The notes below the pieces were generated by a model. It saw nothing but the letters and a program-made list of their open reading frames with translations. It ran no database searches and was not told the DNA's origin. From positions 16,906-80,905 of the forward strand of contig JAMPFS010000007.1 in NCBI GenBank assembly GCA_023664325.1: DNA of 64,000 nt, read 5' to 3'. Source of the DNA: Clostridium sp. (GTDB taxonomy: Bacteria > Bacillota > Clostridia > Lachnospirales > Lachnospiraceae). Both the position numbers and the translations under genes were made by a program. Below, in pieces: positions 9,404 through 17,746 of the stretch. Position 1 is the first letter of the stretch. Every line of letters begins with the position of its first letter.

Positions 9404-11062
9404 ATGATTACAGTAAAGATAGATGAAAAAGAGTATCAGATCGAGGAGGGATATACATTAGAGGAGATTGCAAAGGAATATGGACGCTGTGAAAAAGGAC
9501 AGATTGTGCTTGCCTACAAAAATGGATACCTGTGCGAACTCCATAAAACGGTAGATGAGGATGCAACCATTTCTTTTGTCACCACGGCGGAAAAGATTGG
9601 TCTTGATACCTACAAACGCAGCATGATTCTAATGATGATGAAAGCCTTTCGCGAGGTGTTGAAAGAACGTGGCGCAACAGGGAAAATCCGTGTGCTGTTT
9701 TCCCTGGGCAGGGGCTTTTACTGTGAATTGGATTCTGCAAAAGAGCAGATCAGCGACGGGCTGCTAATGGCTGTGAAAGATAAAATGACGGAGCTTGCGA
9801 AGCAGAATATACCGATTGAAAAATATACCTACAATTCCAGAGAATTGATGGAGCGGTTTGCGAGACAGGGCAGGGAGGATAAGGTGCAGTTGTTTAAATA
9901 CCGCCGTGCCTCTAATGCCAATGCTTACCGTTTGGATGAGTTTGAAGATTACTATTACGGATTTATGGTTCCGTCTACCGGATATCTGAAGTATTTCGAC
10001 TTATTTGCCTATGAGAGTGGATATGTGCTGCAAATGCCGGCAAAGAGTGAGCCGGATGTCGTTCCGGCATTTAAGCCGCAGAGAAAGCTTTACCAGGTGA
10101 TGAAGCAGGCGGATGAATGGGCAGTCATGCTTGGTGTGGATACGGTCGGGGGATTAAATAATATTATTGCAGATGGTGGAATCAATGATCTGATGCTGGT
10201 TCAGGAAGCGCTTCAGGAGAAAAAAATTGCGCAGATAGCGGAGCAGATCAAGAAAGAGGAAAAAAAGATTGTGCTGATTGCGGGGCCAAGTTCTTCCGGT
10301 AAAACGTCATTTTCCCACCGTTTGAGCATACAGCTTCGGGCAATGGGAATGAAACCGCATCCGATTGCGCTGGATAATTATTTTGTGAACCGTGAACATA
10401 CCCCAAAGGATGAAAACGGGAATTACGACTTTGAGTGTGTGGAGGCGGTCGATACCAAACAGTTTAATGAGGATATGGTAAAACTGTTAAACGGTGAAGA
10501 GATTGATGTGCCTACCTTTAATTTTCTGTTGGGAAAGCGGGAATATAAAGGGAATACGATGAAAATGCATGAAAATGATGTACTGGTTATTGAAGGGATT
10601 CATGGACTGAACCCTAAAATGTCGGAGAGACTGCCGGATGAGAGTAAGTTTAAGATCTATATCAGTGCATTAACCCAGTTAAATGTGGATGAGCATAACC
10701 GTATTGCCACGACGGATGGACGTTTGATCCGCAGAATTGTGCGGGATGCCAGAACCCGCGGCAACTCTGCAAAGGATACGATTGCCATGTGGGATTCCGT
10801 GAGGCGGGGGGAGGAAAAGAATATTTTCCCATATCAGGAAGAGGCGGATGCCATGTTTAATTCGGCTCTGATTTATGAGCTTTGTGTCATTAAGCCGTAT
10901 GTGGAACCATTGCTGTTTGCCATTTCACCGGAGTCTAAAGAGTACCAGGAGGCAAAGCGGCTGCTTAAGTTTTTGGATTATTTTCTGGGTGTGGGTTCCG
11001 AGAATATTCCAAACAACAGCATCCTGCGCGAGTTTGTGGGTGGAAGCTGTTTCCCGGTCTGA
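9404..11062 (+). CDS. Nucleoside kinase with N-terminal TGS domain
   Basis: 552-residue fusion: a TGS/ThrRS-like N-terminus (MITVKIDEKEYQIEEGYTLE, residues 1-65), a threonyl-tRNA-synthetase second-additional-domain-like region, and a C-terminal uridine kinase/phosphoribulokinase-type P-loop domain (IAGPSSSGKTSFSHRL, about residue 290; later HPIALDNYFVNREHTPKD). It probably phosphorylates a nucleoside such as uridine or cytidine; the substrate is inferred from the fold. ATG 9404 has AAGGGGA 6 bp upstream; an in-frame ATG at 9359 has no ribosome-binding site. This fusion is widespread in Clostridia. Confidence 0.87.
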   Translation: MITVKIDEKEYQIEEGYTLEEIAKEYGRCEKGQIVLAYKNGYLCELHKTVDEDATISFVTTAEKIGLDTYKRSMILMMMKAFREVLKERGATGKIRVLFSLGRGFYCELDSAKEQISDGLLMAVKDKMTELAKQNIPIEKYTYNSRELMERFARQGREDKVQLFKYRRASNANAYRLDEFEDYYYGFMVPSTGYLKYFDLFAYESGYVLQMPAKSEPDVVPAFKPQRKLYQVMKQADEWAVMLGVDTVGGLNNIIADGGINDLMLVQEALQEKKIAQIAEQIKKEEKKIVLIAGPSSSGKTSFSHRLSIQLRAMGMKPHPIALDNYFVNREHTPKDENGNYDFECVEAVDTKQFNEDMVKLLNGEEIDVPTFNFLLGKREYKGNTMKMHENDVLVIEGIHGLNPKMSERLPDESKFKIYISALTQLNVDEHNRIATTDGRLIRRIVRDARTRGNSAKDTIAMWDSVRRGEEKNIFPYQEEADAMFNSALIYELCVIKPYVEPLLFAISPESKEYQEAKRLLKFLDYFLGVGSENIPNNSILREFVGGSCFPV

Positions 11063-11161
11063 TGATGAAACAGTGCAGAAAACCGGTTGTGAACCGCTTC
11101 TTGCGCACGAAAATTAATTGTGAAAAATTTATAAAAAAATTATGAAAAATTATGCAATATA

Positions 11162-11190
11162 GTGACAAATGCACAGAATTGTGGTATAAT
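11162..11190 (+). promoter_or_regulatory. Sigma-A promoter for the 11348 gene
   Basis: GTGACA and TATAAT are separated by exactly 17 bp. The start point would be near 11197, giving a leader of about 150 nt before the ATG at 11348. The leader contains a GCTTGC...GCAAGC closing stem (about 11233-11276), but I cannot match it to a riboswitch class. Confidence 0.7.
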
Positions 11191-11347
11191 ATGGAAAAAT
11201 AATTCCGGAAGATAAACAGTTATCAGGACTGCTTGCAATTGCGAATTATGATGCGCCATGAGTGGGGAGCAAGCTTCATTGACATCTTGCCATAACAGAA
11301 CAACAGAGGATATACAAGTGATATGAATCTATAAGGAGGGCTGTTTT

Positions 11348-12076
11348 ATGGGTGTTTCAGGAAGAAAATTCAATTTACCACAGATGAAAGAGTATTTTGA
11401 AAACCAGATACCAATGATTAGGCTGCTAAGTGATATGGCATTAAGTGAATCTGACTTTAGAAGCTTGGGTATCAAGCTTAAATCAGCTTTTTCCTTTACC
11501 GACCGCAAGGATGGAATTGAGGAGATTATATTGTGCTACTTAGTGTATTGGGTATATGCCTTGATTTATTGGAACGAAGAGACGGGAATCCATGACGAGC
11601 TGACGGATTTTTGCGCAGGGCTGCCCCAGTACCAGTTAAGATATCATTTGCAGATGCTTTTAGACACCTTTGAAAATTATGGAATTGAACGGTTTGGTTA
11701 TCGTGAGGGAAATACAGACGAGCTTTGCATGATGCTGCTTGCAAGGCATGCCGGGATTCCGGATGACGAGAAATACCAGGTGTTTGAACTGCTTGATGAT
11801 TACCGGAACCAGAATGTGTCAGTCGATACTATGGTGAACGATATTTACCAACATTTACCATACAAAAGCCGTTACATATTTTCCCTTTTGGATACCGCTT
11901 CGAGACAGGAGATGATTTGGGAGATCCGTACCATCATGGCAGAAGTATCTTCCCAGGTATATACAAGGGAGCAATTGCTGGCAAAGCATCCGCATACATC
12001 CATTAATCTGATCGACTATTGTTACTATTGGCAGGAAGGAAAGAGTCTCTTGCAGCGGGAGGCAGGATATATATAA
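11348..12076 (+). CDS. Conserved hypothetical protein, unrecognised family
   Basis: 242-residue soluble protein with no signal peptide or clear transmembrane segment. It is acidic and mostly helical in composition, with a hydrophobic patch (ILCYLVYWVYALIYW, about residues 61-75). No catalytic motif is recognisable. AAGGAGGG lies 7 bp before the ATG, and the gene has its own promoter and a strong downstream hairpin, so it is monocistronic. The function is unknown to me. Confidence 0.75.
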   Translation: MGVSGRKFNLPQMKEYFENQIPMIRLLSDMALSESDFRSLGIKLKSAFSFTDRKDGIEEIILCYLVYWVYALIYWNEETGIHDELTDFCAGLPQYQLRYHLQMLLDTFENYGIERFGYREGNTDELCMMLLARHAGIPDDEKYQVFELLDDYRNQNVSVDTMVNDIYQHLPYKSRYIFSLLDTASRQEMIWEIRTIMAEVSSQVYTREQLLAKHPHTSINLIDYCYYWQEGKSLLQREAGYI

Positions 12077-12083
12077 TAAAAAG

Positions 12084-12121
12084 GGGATATCCTATTGGGC
12101 GACACGCCTTTCGGATATCCC
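12084..12121 (-). terminator. Bidirectional terminator between the 11348 gene and rnpB
   Basis: GGGATATCC (12084-12092) pairs with GGATATCCC (12113-12121). On the minus strand the stem is followed by CCTTTTTATTATA, which makes it the rnpB terminator. On the plus strand it is followed by TTCTT and can also end the 11348 transcript. Confidence 0.8.
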
Positions 12122-12129
12122 TTCTTCAT

Positions 12130-12474
12130 CTGATTCAGACGATAAGCCGGGTTATGTCGTTGAATGATCATCTATCTAGACCTGCTGTTGCCAACAGGTT
12201 CAAGCAACCTACCCGAGAACGTGACGGGCAGCCACATAGTTCTCTGTTCGGTCTTGCTTCGAGTGGGGTTTACAGAGCCTGCCCTGTTACCAGGACAGCG
12301 GTGAGCTCTTACCTCGCCTTTCCACCCTTACTTCCAAAGAGAAGCGGTATATTTCTGTTGCACTAGCCTGGGAGTCGCCTCCACCGGACGTTATCCGGCA
12401 CCCTGCCCTATGAAGCCCGGACTTTCCTCACCTGCAGCCTTTCGGCTTTGCAGCCGCGATCATTTGTCTGAGTC
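12130..12474 (-). ncRNA. rnpB: RNase P RNA
   Basis: The catalytic RNA that removes 5' leaders from pre-tRNA. On the minus strand it carries the conserved block GAGGAAAGTCCGGGC near the 5' end and ACCCGGCTTATCG near the 3' end. Helix P1 is formed by GACTCAGAC (12474-12466) with GTCTGAATC (12140-12132), one mismatch. A sigma-A promoter places the start at about 12474, and a terminator follows. Length is about 345 nt. The 3' end is estimated to within a few bases. Confidence 0.95.
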
Positions 12475-12480
12475 GGGTTC

Positions 12481-12509
12481 ATTTTATCATAATAATTTTT
12501 TTTTGACAA
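12481..12509 (-). promoter_or_regulatory. rnpB promoter
   Basis: On the minus strand TTGTCA (12509-12504) and TAAAAT (12486-12481) are spaced by 17 bp with an A-tract spacer. The predicted start is at the G opening P1 (about 12474). Confidence 0.8.
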
Positions 12510-12515
12510 GGGCGC

Positions 12516-13307
12516 TCAAGGCGTATAGTCTGCTATTTTGGGTGAAATTTCCACAGTAGAATATGTTTTTAAATATTGTTCCCTGCTGTATGAGGTGATG
12601 TAATTTTTGATGTAATGTTTGTGCAGGCCAAGAGATGCGAGCGTATCCACCGCTTTATTATAGGCAATGGCTGCGGTGATTTTGTCGGGATACCGTCCGA
12701 CCAGGGTATTTCCATTAATGTGAATCCGGCATTCGTAACAGGTCTGTGCATCTTTTGCCACTTCCGTCACACCCATGTATTCATTGATAACTTTAATATT
12801 TTCATAGCGGTAATCGCATTCATTCTGGTTGACAAAGATATAGTCAAGCCCTTTTTTGGCATAGCTCTTGATTCCATAGCGGGAAAGAATGCTGTACTGG
12901 CTGCCGTAATCACAGATAAAATAGTATCCCCCTCGAATCTGAATCTTATGATTGGCATAAAAAAATAGATCTTCACGGTCAAAAATCAGCCGTTTATCCG
13001 GTGAAAGATAATAGTAGAAATATCTGGAGTGAAGATAAATTGGTGTTTTGAAATATATGCCGCTGTTACGGTAGTTTAATAAAATCACAAATTTTGCAAA
13101 ATCCAGGGTGATGGAATCGTTGTAATCTTCTAATTCATACATCCCTTTGCGGAGAATCAGGCATGCCTCCCGGTATGCCTTTGAAGCTTCCTGTTCGGTC
13201 TGATAGCTTCCGAGGCTGATATGTCTGGACTGGATGGTAATGGAAGAACGGTAATAAATGGTTCCATCTGTTTTTTGCCTTTTTGTTACTCCCGGTAAAT
13301 GTTTCAT
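12516..13307 (-). CDS. AP2-like DNA-binding protein with a degenerate HNH-type core
   Basis: 263 residues. Two AP2/ERF-like segments are visible: near residues 10-50 (YYRSSITIQSRHISLGSYQ, then TEQEASKAYREA) and near 190-225 (YECRIHINGNTLVGRYPDKI, then AAIAYNKAVDTL). Between them lies a stretch that reads like a phage or homing HNH endonuclease core (GLDYIFVNQNECDYRYENIK beside the usual DHINGNxxDNRxENL), but the expected catalytic His residues are missing. I infer a DNA-binding protein derived from an HNH-AP2 endonuclease. The start at 13307 is chosen because GGAGGA lies 4 bp upstream; the in-frame ATG at 13319 overlaps that site. rnpB lies 40 bp downstream on the same strand. Confidence 0.65.
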   Translation of the reverse strand: MKHLPGVTKRQKTDGTIYYRSSITIQSRHISLGSYQTEQEASKAYREACLILRKGMYELEDYNDSITLDFAKFVILLNYRNSGIYFKTPIYLHSRYFYYYLSPDKRLIFDREDLFFYANHKIQIRGGYYFICDYGSQYSILSRYGIKSYAKKGLDYIFVNQNECDYRYENIKVINEYMGVTEVAKDAQTCYECRIHINGNTLVGRYPDKITAAIAYNKAVDTLASLGLHKHYIKNYITSYSREQYLKTYSTVEISPKIADYTP

Positions 13308-13414
13308 ATATTCCTCCATGCCAAACTATCCCAAATTTCATTTTCGCTGTGCCGGCGCTGTTTTCAAACAAATTCTCTGTCCATAGTATCACATGCCTGC
13401 AAATAACAAAATAC

Positions 13415-13443
13415 TTGACCTTTTTTCGTGATACACATATAAT
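13415..13443 (+). promoter_or_regulatory. Sigma-A promoter for the 13482 3D-domain gene
   Basis: TTGACC and TATAAT are spaced by 17 bp, ending 38 bp before the ATG. Confidence 0.75.
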
Positions 13444-13481
13444 CTAAATATGTATGTCTAATAAAGAGAAGGCGATGAAAC

Positions 13482-14357
13482 ATGAAAAGAAAGATTCAGA
13501 AAAAAACAGTGATAGGAGTTATTTTTTTATTAATATGTACTGTGGCTATCTGTGTATTGGGCTACCGTGTTGCAGTCACCTCGTATGAGTTACCCGGAAG
13601 GCTTTCGAGCGTCTCTGTAGCTGCGTATAATTTGAATTATTATGGGTATACAATGGAAAAGGTGCAAAAGGTCTCTTATGAAACAATGAAGTATGGTTAT
13701 ATGGAAGATTTGCTTCTTGTGCAGATGGACATGTTAGATAACCGCTATGACAATGAGCGGATGGAAGAAGTGCGCGCAGTGAATAATCTGACGGCTATGA
13801 GCGCCAAAACTGCGGACAAGCTTGCCTATGAGCAGGCAAAAAAAGAGCAGGAGGAAGCGGAACGGCAGGCAAGGCTGGCGGCAGATGCAGCGGAAAGGGC
13901 GAGGGAGCTGCGAATCCGGCAGCTTGTGGCAGAATTGCGTGGTGAGAATGATGGATCAGAAACAATGAATATAGATACCGGTGACAGCAGCGATACCGGT
14001 TCCGGTGATACTGCCAGTAAGGGCGGCAAGAAAGGGAAACCTGTATATGCAGATACCCACGGAAAAAGTCTTGGCAATTATGTAATTACGGCATATTGTA
14101 CCTGCAAAATCTGTTGTGGAGTCTATTCAGGAGGCAACAGAACCGCAAGCGGCACGGTTCCGACAACAAACCGGACACTGGCAGTTGATACGAATGTGAT
14201 TCCTTTTGGCACAAGGCTTGTCATCAACGGACAGGTTTATGTGGCGGAAGACCGGGGTGGCGCAATCAAGGGAAAGAGAATAGATATGTTCTTTTATACC
14301 CATAAGGAGGCGCTTAAATGGGGCAGGCGGACGATGGAGGTTTTCCTTGCAGACTAG
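13482..14357 (+). CDS. Secreted or membrane-anchored 3D-domain protein (probable wall hydrolase)
   Basis: 291 residues. An N-terminal membrane segment (VIGVIFLLICTVAICVLG, about residues 10-27) is followed by an extracellular region with an Ala/Glu/Arg-rich coiled coil (about 105-155), a Ser/Gly/Asp linker, and a C-terminal 3D domain (YVITAYCTCKICCGVYSGG ... LAVDTNVIPFGTRLVI ... VAEDRGGAIKGKRIDMFF), about residues 195-290. The three conserved Asp of the family are present (AVDT, AEDRGG, RIDMF). The domain is a double-psi barrel found in MltA- and Rpf/YabE-type peptidoglycan enzymes. A paralogous domain ends the gene at 50087. Lytic activity is inferred. Confidence 0.85.
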   Translation: MKRKIQKKTVIGVIFLLICTVAICVLGYRVAVTSYELPGRLSSVSVAAYNLNYYGYTMEKVQKVSYETMKYGYMEDLLLVQMDMLDNRYDNERMEEVRAVNNLTAMSAKTADKLAYEQAKKEQEEAERQARLAADAAERARELRIRQLVAELRGENDGSETMNIDTGDSSDTGSGDTASKGGKKGKPVYADTHGKSLGNYVITAYCTCKICCGVYSGGNRTASGTVPTTNRTLAVDTNVIPFGTRLVINGQVYVAEDRGGAIKGKRIDMFFYTHKEALKWGRRTMEVFLAD

Positions 14358-14470
14358 CACAATGAATACCAGGTTTCTTTACGTTGCACCAGCCTGAAGT
14401 TTCGGGCATTATGAACAGAGAACAAGGCAGGTTTCCTGCTTCTAATAATTAAGGAAAAGAGGATAAAAAT

Positions 14471-15958
14471 ATGGCAGTAACTTACAAGAGTACGCGCAAC
14501 AGCAATGAGACGGCAACCGCTTCCCAGGCGATTTTAAAGGGTTTAGCGGAGAATGGAGGATTATTCGTACCGGATGTCATTCCGGCATTAAATGTAGATT
14601 GGAATGAGCTTTCTAAGATGCGTTATCAGGAGGTGGCATACGAGGTGATGAGCCGTATGCTGACGGATTTTACGGAGGAGGAATTAAAGTATTGTATCAA
14701 CAGCGCTTACGACAGCAAATTTGATACAGAAGAAATTGCTCCACTTGTAAAGAAGGCTGGTGCGAATTATCTGGAGTTATTCCACGGTTCCACGATTGCA
14801 TTTAAGGATATGGCGCTTTCTATTTTACCGTATCTTTTGGTTACTTCTGCCAAGAAGAATCATATTGAGAATGATATTGTAATTCTGACGGCGACTTCCG
14901 GTGATACCGGTAAGGCAGCTTTAGCCGGATTTGCTGATGTTCCGGGAACAAAGATTATTGTATTTTATCCAAAGAATGGCGTCAGCCCGATTCAGGAAAA
15001 GCAGATGGTGACCCAGAAAGGCGCCAACACTTCTGTTGTAGGCATTATCGGCAATTTTGATGATGCCCAGACCGGTGTAAAAAATATGTTTAATGATAAG
15101 GATCTTGCAAAAGAAATGGACGGGAAAGGGTTTCAGTTCTCTTCCGCAAACTCTATTAATATCGGACGTTTAGTGCCGCAGATGGTTTATTATGTGTATG
15201 CGTATACCCGTTTGGTTGCGGACGGAAGCATCAAAGCCGGCGATGCGATAAATGTCGTTGTGCCGACCGGTAATTTTGGTAATATTTTAGCTGCTTATTA
15301 TGCAAAGGAGATGGGGCTTCCAATTGCAAAGTTTATCTGTGCATCAAACGATAACAAGGTGTTATATGATTTTTTTGAGACCGGTGTATATGACAAAAAC
15401 AGGGAATTTATATTAACGACGTCGCCGTCTATGGATATTTTGATTTCCAGTAACTTAGAGCGCCTGATTTATAGAATTGCAGGTGATGATTCGGATAAGA
15501 ATGCAGAGCTTATGAATGCGCTTACTGCTTCCGGCAAATATGAAATTACCGAGGATATGAAAAGAAATCTTTCGGAGTTTTATGGTAATTATGCAAGTGA
15601 AGCGGAGACTGCGGCAACGATTCAGAAGATATATGCATCCGATCATTATATTATGGATACACACACCGCTGTTGCAGCTGCCGTCTATGAAAAATATGTC
15701 GCAGCCACCGGTGACAAAAAGCCAACGGTCATTGCATCTACTGCCAGTCCGTATAAGTTTACAAGAAGTGTAATGGAGGCGATTGATGAAAAGTATGCGA
15801 AACAGTCTGATTTTGAGCTTGTGGATGAACTCCATAAAATATCCGGTGTAAAGGTTCCACAGGCGATTGAGGATATCAGAAGCGCAAAGATTATGCATGA
15901 TCTTGTATGTGATAAGAGCGAGATGAAAAAAACAGTCCGTCAGATTTTAGGGCTGTAA
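14471..15958 (+). CDS. thrC: Threonine synthase
   Basis: 495-residue PLP enzyme that converts O-phosphohomoserine to threonine. It opens with YKSTRNSNETATASQAILKG and has the PLP lysine in HGSTIAFKDMALS (about residue 113), the phosphate loop TATSGDTGKAAL, and PTGNFGNILAAYYAKEMG. Length fits the long class of threonine synthase. AAGGAAAAGAGG precedes the ATG. No other threonine-pathway gene is adjacent. Confidence 0.96.
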   Translation: MAVTYKSTRNSNETATASQAILKGLAENGGLFVPDVIPALNVDWNELSKMRYQEVAYEVMSRMLTDFTEEELKYCINSAYDSKFDTEEIAPLVKKAGANYLELFHGSTIAFKDMALSILPYLLVTSAKKNHIENDIVILTATSGDTGKAALAGFADVPGTKIIVFYPKNGVSPIQEKQMVTQKGANTSVVGIIGNFDDAQTGVKNMFNDKDLAKEMDGKGFQFSSANSINIGRLVPQMVYYVYAYTRLVADGSIKAGDAINVVVPTGNFGNILAAYYAKEMGLPIAKFICASNDNKVLYDFFETGVYDKNREFILTTSPSMDILISSNLERLIYRIAGDDSDKNAELMNALTASGKYEITEDMKRNLSEFYGNYASEAETAATIQKIYASDHYIMDTHTAVAAAVYEKYVAATGDKKPTVIASTASPYKFTRSVMEAIDEKYAKQSDFELVDELHKISGVKVPQAIEDIRSAKIMHDLVCDKSEMKKTVRQILGL

Positions 15959-16015
15959 GCGGAGTATGAAAAATGCCTGAAAAGAGTTGACATAATATAG
16001 AAAGAAGGAAATGGA

Positions 16016-16594
16016 ATGGCAATCGATCAAAATGCAATCAAGGAACATATTCGGGGAATATTGGTTGCCTTAGGTGATGATCCGGACAGGGAAGGTCTTA
16101 GGGATACACCGGACAGAGTGGCAAAAATGTATGCAGAGGTCTTTGAGGGGATGAATTATTCAAATGACGAGATAGCGGAGTTGTTTTCAAAGAGTTTTTC
16201 GCTGCCGGCTGCCCACTCAGACGACATGGTAATCGTGAAGGATATTGATGTTTTTTCTTACTGCGAACATCACCTGGCATTGATGTATGATATGAAAGTA
16301 ACGGTTGCATACATACCAAAGAACAAAGTGATTGGTCTTAGTAAAATTGCCAGAATTGCGGATATGGCGGCAAAACGTCTTCAGCTTCAGGAGCGGATTG
16401 GAACCGATATTGCCGAAATTGTGGGCAAAGCAACGGGGTCTTTGGATGTTGCGGTATATATTGAAGGAAATCACAGTTGTATGACCGCAAGAGGAATTAA
16501 GAAGCCGGAGGCAAAGACGATCACGACAACTTTCCAGGGACGGTTTGAGACAGAGAAGGATTTGCAGAATCAGTTTTTGCTGTTAAGGCAGTAG
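16016..16594 (+). CDS. folE: GTP cyclohydrolase I
   Basis: 192 residues. It catalyses GTP to 7,8-dihydroneopterin triphosphate, the entry step of folate synthesis. The signature motifs are present: DTPDRVAKMYAEVFEG, the zinc and catalytic segment DIDVFSYCEHHLALMYDM, VIGLSKIARIADMAAKRLQ, and IEGNHSCMTARGIKKPEAKT with the second zinc Cys. No other folate gene is nearby. galE follows 32 bp later, with its own GGAGG. Confidence 0.96.
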   Translation: MAIDQNAIKEHIRGILVALGDDPDREGLRDTPDRVAKMYAEVFEGMNYSNDEIAELFSKSFSLPAAHSDDMVIVKDIDVFSYCEHHLALMYDMKVTVAYIPKNKVIGLSKIARIADMAAKRLQLQERIGTDIAEIVGKATGSLDVAVYIEGNHSCMTARGIKKPEAKTITTTFQGRFETEKDLQNQFLLLRQ

Positions 16595-16626
16595 AGGACA
16601 TTCTTGAAAACAGGAGGAATAAGGAT

Positions 16627-17637
16627 ATGACTATTTTAGTAACAGGGGGGGCAGGGTTTATTGCCAGCCATACAAATGTTGAGCTGTTAGAGGAAGGATA
16701 TGATGTGATTGTAATGGATAATCTTTGTAATTCCAGCAAAGAATCCATTGCAAGAGTAGAGCAGATTACAGGAAAACAGATAAAATTCTATGAAGCAGAT
16801 ATGCGAGACATTGACAGCATGGAAACGATTTTCAAAGAAAATCAAATTGATGTAATCATTCATTTTGCCGGTCTGAAGGCAGTGGGAGAGTCATGTGAGA
16901 AACCCTATGAGTATTATGACAACAATATAGCAGGAACTTTGAATATTATCAGGATGATGAAGCAGTATAATGTAAAGAAGATTGTTTTTTCCTCTTCTGC
17001 AACGGTATATGGAGAACCGGAAACTGTGCCAATCACAGAGGATTTTAAGGTTGGGGGCGTAACCAATCCATATGGCAGGACAAAACTTATGATTGAGGAG
17101 ATTCTTTCTGATATTTATAAGGCGGATTCTTCCTTTGATATAGCCATTCTTCGTTACTTTAACCCGATTGGCGCACATGAGAGCGGGATGATTGGCGAGG
17201 CGCCGAACGGGATTCCGAACAATCTGCTTCCATATGTGGCAAAGGTTGCGGCAGGCGTACTGCCAAAGGTCAACGTATTCGGTGATGATTACGCCACACC
17301 GGATGGAACGGGAGTCAGGGATTATATCCATGTTGTGGATCTGGCAAAAGGTCATGTATGCGCTGTGAAAAAATTAATGGAACATCCGGGGCTTGTCATT
17401 TACAATTTGGGAACCGGCATAGGGTATTCGGTGCTGGATGTGATTCAAAATTTTGAGAAGGCATGTGGAAAAGAGATTCCGTATGAGATTGCGCCACGCC
17501 GTCCGGGAGATATTCCGATCTGTTATTCGGATCCGGGCAAGGCGGAAAGGGAGCTTGGCTGGAAGGCGCAGTATGGCATTGAAAAGATGTGTGAAGATGC
17601 ATGGAGATGGCAGTCTAACAATCCAAATGGATATTAA
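16627..17637 (+). CDS. galE: UDP-glucose 4-epimerase
   Basis: 336-residue short-chain dehydrogenase-fold epimerase interconverting UDP-glucose and UDP-galactose. NAD-binding TGGAGFIASHTNVELLE lies at the N-terminus; the catalytic SSSATVYG and YGRTK (Tyr-x-x-x-Lys) are intact, as are the substrate residues RYFNPIGAHESGMIGE. AGGAGGAATAAGGAT precedes the ATG. No galK/galT is beside it, so a role in surface-sugar supply is as likely as galactose catabolism. Confidence 0.96.
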   Translation: MTILVTGGAGFIASHTNVELLEEGYDVIVMDNLCNSSKESIARVEQITGKQIKFYEADMRDIDSMETIFKENQIDVIIHFAGLKAVGESCEKPYEYYDNNIAGTLNIIRMMKQYNVKKIVFSSSATVYGEPETVPITEDFKVGGVTNPYGRTKLMIEEILSDIYKADSSFDIAILRYFNPIGAHESGMIGEAPNGIPNNLLPYVAKVAAGVLPKVNVFGDDYATPDGTGVRDYIHVVDLAKGHVCAVKKLMEHPGLVIYNLGTGIGYSVLDVIQNFEKACGKEIPYEIAPRRPGDIPICYSDPGKAERELGWKAQYGIEKMCEDAWRWQSNNPNGY

Positions 17638-17648
17638 ATAGCTTTTAG

Positions 17649-17677
17649 TTGTCAATTTTCTTTGAAAGTGATATAAT
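17649..17677 (+). promoter_or_regulatory. glmS promoter
   Basis: TTGTCA and TATAAT are separated by 17 bp. The leader before glmS is only about 63 nt, too short for a glmS ribozyme. Confidence 0.8.
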
Positions 17678-17746
17678 CTTGTTGATTTTGTAATTTGCAA
17701 ATAGGAGAATTCATATAATAGAAGATAATTAACAGGAGGAAAGTGT

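Noticed and set aside
12019..12366. Plus-strand open frame of 115 codons across the rnpB region
   Set aside because: It lies over the RNase P RNA on the opposite strand; the RNA assignment is secure.
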